This document shows, one piece after another, positions 57,972 through 64,000 of a stretch of DNA of 64,000 nucleotides. Numbering within the stretch: the first letter of the stretch is position 1; each line of letters opens with the position of its first letter. A program made the translations under genes and the position numbers. This DNA is from Anagrus nilaparvatae (lineage: Eukaryota > Arthropoda > Insecta > Hymenoptera > Mymaridae). Location: positions 930,001 through 994,000 of the forward strand of contig JAKSXM010000156.1 of NCBI GenBank assembly GCA_022575985.1, in the 5' to 3' direction. The notes beneath the pieces were generated by a model that did not search any database, was not told where the DNA came from, and saw only the letters and a list, made by a program, of their open reading frames with translations.

Positions 57972-60025
57972 TTATTCAGTTGAAGGTTTTTCTTCATCTT
58001 TTTTTTCCGTTGTTAAATTGCCATTATTTTGATTAACTTCAATTTGTTTAGTTGCACCAAAATTTAAGAAATTTGTTAAATGAAGAATTGAAACAACACT
58101 TGATATGTAAGTTGTTACATCTTCTTTTTTAATTGTTCTTAACTGAGCTGCAACAGAATGATAAACTCTATTTGCTGTTTTACTTGATAATTGGCCAATT
58201 GTTTGAACTGCATGTAAAACTTTATTTTCATCGGCTGAGATTGGTGCTGAAAATACAAGAAATGTAATGTATAAAAATAGTTCATTTAGATTGAATTCTA
58301 ATTTTAATTTTCAAGAAGTGGGTGTATAAATCCTGTTTCTTTTTTTAATTTTTCAAAAAATAACCTAGGCTTAAATAAAGTTCCGGACTTGGCCTGGCAG
58401 CGAACATTTTCGGCCGATATTTGGTCCGAGTTCAGCCCGGAACTTTCCGATACTTAATTTCTGCTCGGTAACTCATTTTTAAGTAGTTATTATTAGACTA
58501 ATTTGTAGAGAGGCTTCGGAAAACTACTTTAGCTACTTTAGAAAAAAAATTTTTTCCCCTCGACGCGATAATAAAAACGCGTTTTCTTCCCACTGAGAAA
58601 GAAAAATTGCGTTTTAATTATCCATGAGAGCAATAAAAGAATGTCTCAGATCGCAGTTTACCATTCTCGGCTTCGCCTCAGATCCTAATTAACGGTCGAT
58701 CTGGGCCATTTCTTTTTTTTGCTACCATGGTTAAAAATTTACTATAAATAGTATAAGGTCTTGAAAATCTTAGTGGTTACAGTCAAGGCTAAAAATAAAA
58801 ACAGTTATTTTTATTACAGGATATCCCTTTTGCAATTTGTCATTCGCGATTTCACGTACTTTTGTGACATGCTATGTGTTATTAATATGCTCTTATTAAG
58901 TTAATTAGTCTAATAATTGAAAATTTTGCAATTAAAAATAAATTTCTGAAATAATATAGAAAAGAAGAAAAAGCTACTTTCAGATATATCTAGAACAATA
59001 CACGTTTAAAAATTAGGCGTAAATTAATGAAAAAAAAAATATAGAGAAAACAATCTGTGTCTAAATTTAGACGAAAAAAATATGGAAAAATATCATGTCT
59101 AGAATCTCTCGCAAAAAGAATATTTTACGATGTTAAAAAAAGATCGAGAAAAAGCTAGAAATTTTGAAGATTTCTTTATTGTTATATTCGAAAGTCGAGT
59201 TTCTTCTAAAAGAAAATTACTTTTGATGGAAAATGCTTCACGAAACAATAAATGATAAAATTACATTTTTAAAATTAATAATTTTTTTTAAATTAAAAGG
59301 AACATTGGTATTGACAAATTTATATATTTTGTTTTCTTAAAAAAAAAGAAATAAAGAACTTAATAAAAATGAATACCTGGTTGTTCTGGTTCTCCAGGTA
59401 TAGGGGGGAAATAATGGTCAAGTAAACGGTTAATGAGTACACTGGTATTATCAACTCCTTGAACAGCTAATGCTCCGTAATGCGAACTAAGAATTTCATT
59501 AGCTTTATGAACACTAACATCTTTGAAATATGTGGCTTGATTACTTGCAGATTCTTTAGCAGCCATAAGCTTTTCAATTGTTGGTTGAATTGAAGTGTTC
59601 ATAACATTTTTTGCAGCTACGTAAATCTTAAAAAGAAAAATAAATAAATGCAATTTTTTGATTAAAAAATAAAGATATAAAGAAAATTAGTCGTTCTTTA
59701 CTTCTTCTGGTGGCTGTTTAACCAATGGTACTTTTTGTTCAACGATATCAAGACCTTGACAAAGTTTTTGATCAACGGAACTAATTTGCCCTTCAAATTT
59801 TTTAGCTATTGGAGCAGCTATAGGAACAGCTGTCGCAGTAGCATAATTTAAACTGGCTTCAGCGAAATTTAATGCCCAATTTATTAAATGATGAGAATCT
59901 TTTAAATATGAATAAGTAGAACCAGTTTTTTCAATTGCTGATTGAACAACTGGAATATTCCTTACTCGATCGAAAACTTCTATATGAGGCGTTGTTGAGT
60001 TTTGATTTTCTGTTTTTTCTGCCAT
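57972..60025 (-). CDS. Lsd-2: Perilipin, lipid storage droplet surface protein 2-like
   Basis: Three exons in coding order: 60025-59702, 59626-59377, 58246-57972, giving 282 residues. It has an N-terminal PAT domain at about residues 15-110 (VFDRVRNIPVVQSAIEKTGSTY, YLKDSHHLINWALNFAE, APIAKKFEGQISSVDQKLCQGLDIVEQKVPLVKQPPEE). A helical central region follows, then a four-helix-type segment (VLHAVQTIGQLSSKTANRVYHSVAAQLR), and a short charged tail. Perilipins coat lipid droplets and control access of lipases. Insects have LSD1 and LSD2, and the short length and tail without an extended C-terminus favour LSD2. Intron 2 (58247-59376) contains a hairpin repeat and little else. The ATG at 60023-60025 is the first in frame. 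Confidence 0.9.
58555..58745. repeat. Hairpin repeat family, copy C, in perilipin intron 2
   Basis: Inverted relative to copy A at 1471-1650 and alike over nearly 200 bases: AAAACGCGTTTTC, CCCACTGAGAAAGAAAAAT, ATCCATGAGAGCAA, CTCAGATCGCAG, CTCGGCTTCGCCTC, CTAATTAACG, CGATCTGGGCCATTTC and TTTTTTTTGCTACCATGGTT. The two ends fold on each other over about 40 bases. Confidence 0.7.
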
Positions 60026-61354
60026 TGTAAAAGATCTGACAACAAAAAAAATTATCTAAAATACAGGCTATTACGAAAAAAATGTTAAAAAATTAAAAAT
60101 TGATGTAAAACACTGGTAAAAAATAAAGTTTTGTACTTTTGGCATCACAACATTATTTTCATTAGAAAAACGAATTTTCTTTTATGTAAGTTACAATGCA
60201 ATACATAAATCGATAAAAAAATTATTTGCAATTTAATTTAAATATACTTAGGAATTTTTGAATTTTATGTAAAAAAATTGAAAACAAAAATAAATAAACA
60301 ATTCATTTTTTAATTTATGCATTTACATAAATAAATCAGTGCCCTTGATAACGAACCGAATAATTAGTTAAACTCGAGTAAACAGTAAATGGCAAATAAA
60401 TATTCATGAAATTTGATTCTTTACTTTTCTCATCCAGGGCTTATATTAATCATATAGTCTCGCTTATAGTATTGATTAAAATTTCAGCCAATTTAATTGA
60501 AAACTCAAATTAAGTTTGTAAAATTTGAAAAAAAATCTTCAATTAAAAAAATATAGATATTTGTAAATATTACAAAAATTACTAACTAAAAATTTGTAAA
60601 AAAAATGTCTTCTGCCTTAAATTTGTAAAAAACTGATTAACTAAATTAAAAAAAAAAAAGTTATTCTATTAATTCATGACTAAAAAAATTTTAATTTTTA
60701 CATCATAAAATTAGTCATCAAAATTTAAGTATAATTATTAATTTTATTTTTTTCGATACAAACAACTATAATAATTAAGTTAATTAAAATTATTTTTAAT
60801 AAGTTTTTTTCTTTTAAACTACATAGAATTTTTTTTTTACTGAAGGAATTAATTTTTTTATTGCATCACGCGTATGCTTACACACAAATAAAGATGAATA
60901 ACAAAAAATTACTTAATTAATGTTGACACTTATTATTATTATTTTCAATACGTACTTGAAACTGATAGTAAATAATTTTTTTTAATCTAAAAAATATATA
61001 TATAACTATGAAACGACTATGTACAAAATATTTATGAATAAGAATGGTTAATGGTTTTGAAAATAAAAAAAAATAATTCTTATTTTACAACAATTTATTA
61101 AAATAAAAAAAAAAAATTAGATGGTTAGAAACCTTTCTTTATACTTTTTAGAAAGGCTTTCACCGTGGTTTTTTTTAGTTATCGATAAATGAGTATACAG
61201 TAGTCTGGACGTTATTTTTAAAATTACTTATTTTTGAAATTTTTTAGTTGGAACTTAGATTAAGTATATAAAGTTAATGGTAATTATTTGATTTAAAGCA
61301 TATTTGTTATTGCCATCACTAAATTTTAAGTATGCCATGTTTAAATTTTTCTTT
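60026..61354. other. Perilipin 5' flank
   Basis: No gene. It should contain the perilipin promoter. A DRE-like octamer TATCGATA sits inside TTATCGATAA near 61180, and a half-match near 60209. It is otherwise AT-rich. Confidence 0.4.
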
Positions 61355-62120
61355 GGGGTCGTTCAGAAAAAACGTAACGCTTAAAATTCCATTTTTGGGA
61401 TACCCAAGTACCCCATGTAACATCATATCACATTTTTGTCAACCCCCTACCCACCCCTAGAAGCGTTACTAACAAAAATAATTTTATGGATTGCCGTGGA
61501 TGTTTTTTATTTGATATCTCTTTTATTGATACATTTTTTGATCCATTAAAAGTGAATTAATTTTATAATATATTATACTTAGTGATTTTTTATGTACTCC
61601 TTAATTTGGCTTTGAAGGTAAGGAATCACTAATTAAAAAGGTTATCCTACATAGAATAATAAAGCGAAGAACTCTTAATATATATATTATAAAATTAATT
61701 CACTTTTAATGGATGCCCTGATAATTTTTTACCCCCAATCATTAATATCTTTAATAACTGGTGTACTCCAGTCATATTACGGGGAGGGGGGGTTGCATTG
61801 TTACTGGCAACCACCAGATTTGGTCTAGAATAGGTTTTTTGGGTCACTGATCAAGAATTTTGAGAAAAAAATTTTCAATAAATTAGCCATCAGATCCAAA
61901 AAATCAGTCAAAGTTCAAACGATATTTTTAAAACTAATACTTCCATATAATGAAATTAGGTATTACGCCCAAAAATAAAGCAATAAAGATCTACTTGTGC
62001 TTGTTAATTTTTGTTACGTAACGCTTTCTGTTAAATACCTAACCACCCCAATTTGGGTAAGTAACACTTTACTTTAACACCCACCCACCTTATAAGCATT
62101 ACGTATTTTTGAACGACCCC
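61355..62120. mobile_element. 766-bp inverted-repeat element with GGGGTCGTTCA ends
   Basis: Ends GGGGTCGTTCAGAAAAAACG and (complement of the right end) GGGGTCGTTCAAAAATACG, followed on both sides by TAACGCT / TAATGCT, about 26 bases. Inside are C-rich stretches (ACCCCCTACCCACCCC; CACCCACCCACC) that also oppose each other, a nested 174-bp inverted repeat, and one diverged unit of the 155-bp tandem family (61855-61975). No ORF. The target duplication is not clear. Confidence 0.7.
61541..61714. repeat. 174-bp inverted repeat nested in the 766-bp element
   Basis: Ends ATCCATTAAAAGTGAATTAA and the exact complement at 61695-61714, with pairing continuing through TTTTATAATATAT. A MITE inserted within, or an internal foldback of, the surrounding element. 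Confidence 0.65.
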
Positions 62121-63518
62121 TTTTGAATGCTGCGATGTATAATTATGGTTTATTGATATATGAAGCAAAATCTTAACCACTAATATTCATGCTATTGTTA
62201 GTTGTATGGTAATTTACTATCACCACTGTTTAGAGACATGTGTTTTTTGAGTATCTGAACGTGAATATTTGGGCCTCAAGAGAGTTTTAAATTAAAAAAA
62301 AAAATCAACTCGATATAAAACCTCATTTCAGGGGGTTTTTTTGCAGTATTTTGCATATAAATATGAAATTTTGGTGTAATACCTATATTCATTTTAAGCC
62401 AATTCGCAATCAGTGATCCACGCTGATTATAATAATTTCTAAATATTGCAAAAATATCCCTGAAAAGGGATATTCATAGTAAATTTAAGGGTTTTGTCTT
62501 CTAGTTTCAGCCCCCAGGTCTAGAAATTTTTTATCAATAGCCTGATTTATTATCAACGGCCCTTTGAATCCGAAATTCATAATTAATGACGTAGAAAAGA
62601 ATATAGAATATATAGAAAACATAGTAAGTTCAATTTTATTAAAATTTGTAAATTTTGCAAAAACTAGATTCTAAAAGAGGTTTTTTTTTTCAAATTTAAG
62701 GGAACCGTGCCCTCAAAAAACCCCCGTGAGCGGAAAATTCTCAAAAAATTTTGTTTTGTTTTGTTTTTTACAGTAATTATTAGGAATAGGTCCCTACCTA
62801 TTGGGTCGAGGGGGTGGTTTGAGATTGATTGAGTGGATTGAGATGAATTAAATTTAAAGCGTTTTTAGACATAAAATATTTATAATACCTAAATTAATAA
62901 TATATATTGACGGTAAAAAACCTATTTACGAATTTCAAATACTATTTTAAATATTAAGTAAGTTTTAATATTAAAAACCGACAAAAATGGGGTTTTGAAC
63001 ACTAAGTGTTTAGTTCATATATTGACAGAATTAAAATTAATTACTAACAAAAAAAAAATTCTTTATAAAAAATTTTTTTTTTCATTGTGAACCGCTCTGA
63101 TAAATTTTTTCTAGTTATTCAGCTTCTACAAAAAACAAAAAGGGACCAAAACCTCACTGATGTCAACCACCCCATCCTTGACTCTAAAAAATTGAAATTA
63201 TTTATTAAAAGAATAAGATTTTTGAAGTACATACTTCAAAAAATAAACTCAAATATACTGCCACTAATATAGGCATTCCCTGGTAAAAACGTTATACATG
63301 GCCTCTCCATGGACTATTAAAGGAGTTATGTGCAGGACTGGTTATGGGGCCATGCAAGTTCTTCAGTGGGGTTTTTAAAGAATGTTTGCAAGTTTGTAAC
63401 GCTTTTTCCATATTACTCCAGTCAAAATAAGGGGGGGGTTATATTATTACTGGAAACCACCAGAATTGGTCTAGTATAGGTTTTTAGGGTCACTAATCAC
63501 AAATTTTAGGGCCATTTT
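62121..63518. other. Repeat-like intergenic sequence, right end
   Basis: No gene is recognised. Several G- or C-rich runs in an AT-rich background (CAGGGGGTTTTTTTG near 62339; GGGTCGAGGGGGTGG near 62803) and imprecise foldbacks suggest decayed elements. 63410-63500 repeats, with changes, the sequence at 61770-61860 (ATTACTCCAGTCA, a G run, ACTGG, ACCACCAGA, TTGGTCTAG, ATAGGTTTTT, GGGTCACT). Confidence 0.45.
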
Positions 63519-64000
63519 GTAAAGAAATATGCAGAACACCCAAAAATGGGGTATTTTTTATATATTCGTACTTAGAGTGCCCAGATTTGGCCCGGTTTTC
63601 TGGGCCACTGATCAAGAATTTTGGTGATTTTTTAAAGGTAAAATTAATATTTCACCCTTAAATTAGCTTAAATTGCGAAAATAGCAAAAATACATCTTTT
63701 AGGGGTAGTTTTTTCTAATTTGAAATAATAATTTTTCATAAAAGAATCTCCGAACTTCTTGATCAGACCCAAAAAACATAAATGAACTAAATCTGGACGC
63801 TCAAAGTGAAACTTTTTGGGGGTATTTTAAACTAATTTAAGCATGAAATATTACTATTACCTAAAAAAACACAAAAACTTTTAATTAGCGACTCAAAATA
63901 CCCCTATGTGCTAAATCTGGGAACTCAAAGTGTGAATATATAAAAGATACCCTATTTTCGGGGTAGTTTTTGCAAATTTAAAGGTTTTCTGCACATTTCT
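63519..64000. repeat. Imperfect palindrome running into the window edge
   Basis: The left arm (GAAATATGCAGAACACCC, GGGGTATTTTTTATATATTC, AGTGCCCAGATTTGG) is answered at the right by CTAAATCTGGGAACTC, GAATATATAAAAGATACCC and TCTGCACATTTCT. Inner words (TGATCAAGAA / TTCTTGATCA) pair as well. Its outer end lies at or beyond the last base, so the full size is unknown. Confidence 0.55.

Noticed and set aside
1..64000. CRISPR arrays, tRNA, rRNA, operons or bacterial mobile elements
   Set aside because: I saw no regularly spaced short direct repeats with unique spacers, no tRNA-like B-box or cloverleaf, and all genes are spliced eukaryotic genes. The regular repeats found are tandem units with diverged copies throughout.

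Overview
This is a very AT-rich eukaryotic nuclear window with short introns (GT-AG, often 60 to 120 bases), eleven recognisable single-copy animal genes, and many inverted-repeat mobile elements between and inside them. The gene set (Makorin, CDC14, Porcupine, METTL3, a NET1/ARHGEF3-type RhoGEF, the single U1A/U2B'' protein SNF, an SLC26 transporter, ZER1, PRCC, a short PAT-domain perilipin) and the intron style point to an insect. Extreme AT richness and the compact genes would fit a parasitoid wasp such as an aphidiine braconid, but that is inference. No bacterial, viral or organellar gene was recognised.

Layout by coding span, strand in brackets: Makorin 4625-6785 (+); CUPID-domain cytohesin adaptor 8732-11084 (-); a 10 kb repeat-filled gap with two large palindromes, a ~155-bp tandem array and a hairpin element; Cdc14 21011-24399 (+), with a possible readthrough extension to 24507; porcupine 26556-28310 (-) head to head with Mettl3 28750-30566 (+); RhoGEF 31136-32915 (-) diverging from snf 33939-34700 (+); SLC26/prestin-like transporter 35820-39856 (+); ZER1 42311-46086 (-) diverging from PRCC 47964-53036 (+); a 3.85-kb palindrome at 53671-57517; perilipin 57972-60025 (-); and a repeat-rich right end. 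Orientation alternates almost strictly, so most neighbours share either a divergent promoter region or a convergent 3' region. I built the exon structures by hand from splice sites and reading-frame continuity. All eleven models close in frame.

The genes are mostly housekeeping and do not form one pathway. They cover ubiquitin ligation (Makorin, ZER1), RNA modification and splicing (METTL3, SNF, PRCC), cell division and small-GTPase signalling (CDC14, RhoGEF, cytohesin adaptor), Wnt acylation (Porcupine), anion transport and lipid storage.

The most unusual items are: (1) the 3.85-kb palindrome, whose arms are inverted tandem arrays of a 118-131 bp unit, nearly every unit carrying the YY1/Pho-type motif CAAGATGGCGG (about 24 copies); (2) a TGA-CTA stop context at the end of Cdc14 followed in frame by 35 open, arginine-rich codons, a candidate for programmed stop-codon readthrough; (3) several foldback elements whose target duplications or terminal repeats are visible, including a 1.12-kb near-palindrome bounded by TTAA and two 535-bp elements with 8-bp duplications; (4) a three-copy hairpin element family around CAGATCGCA.
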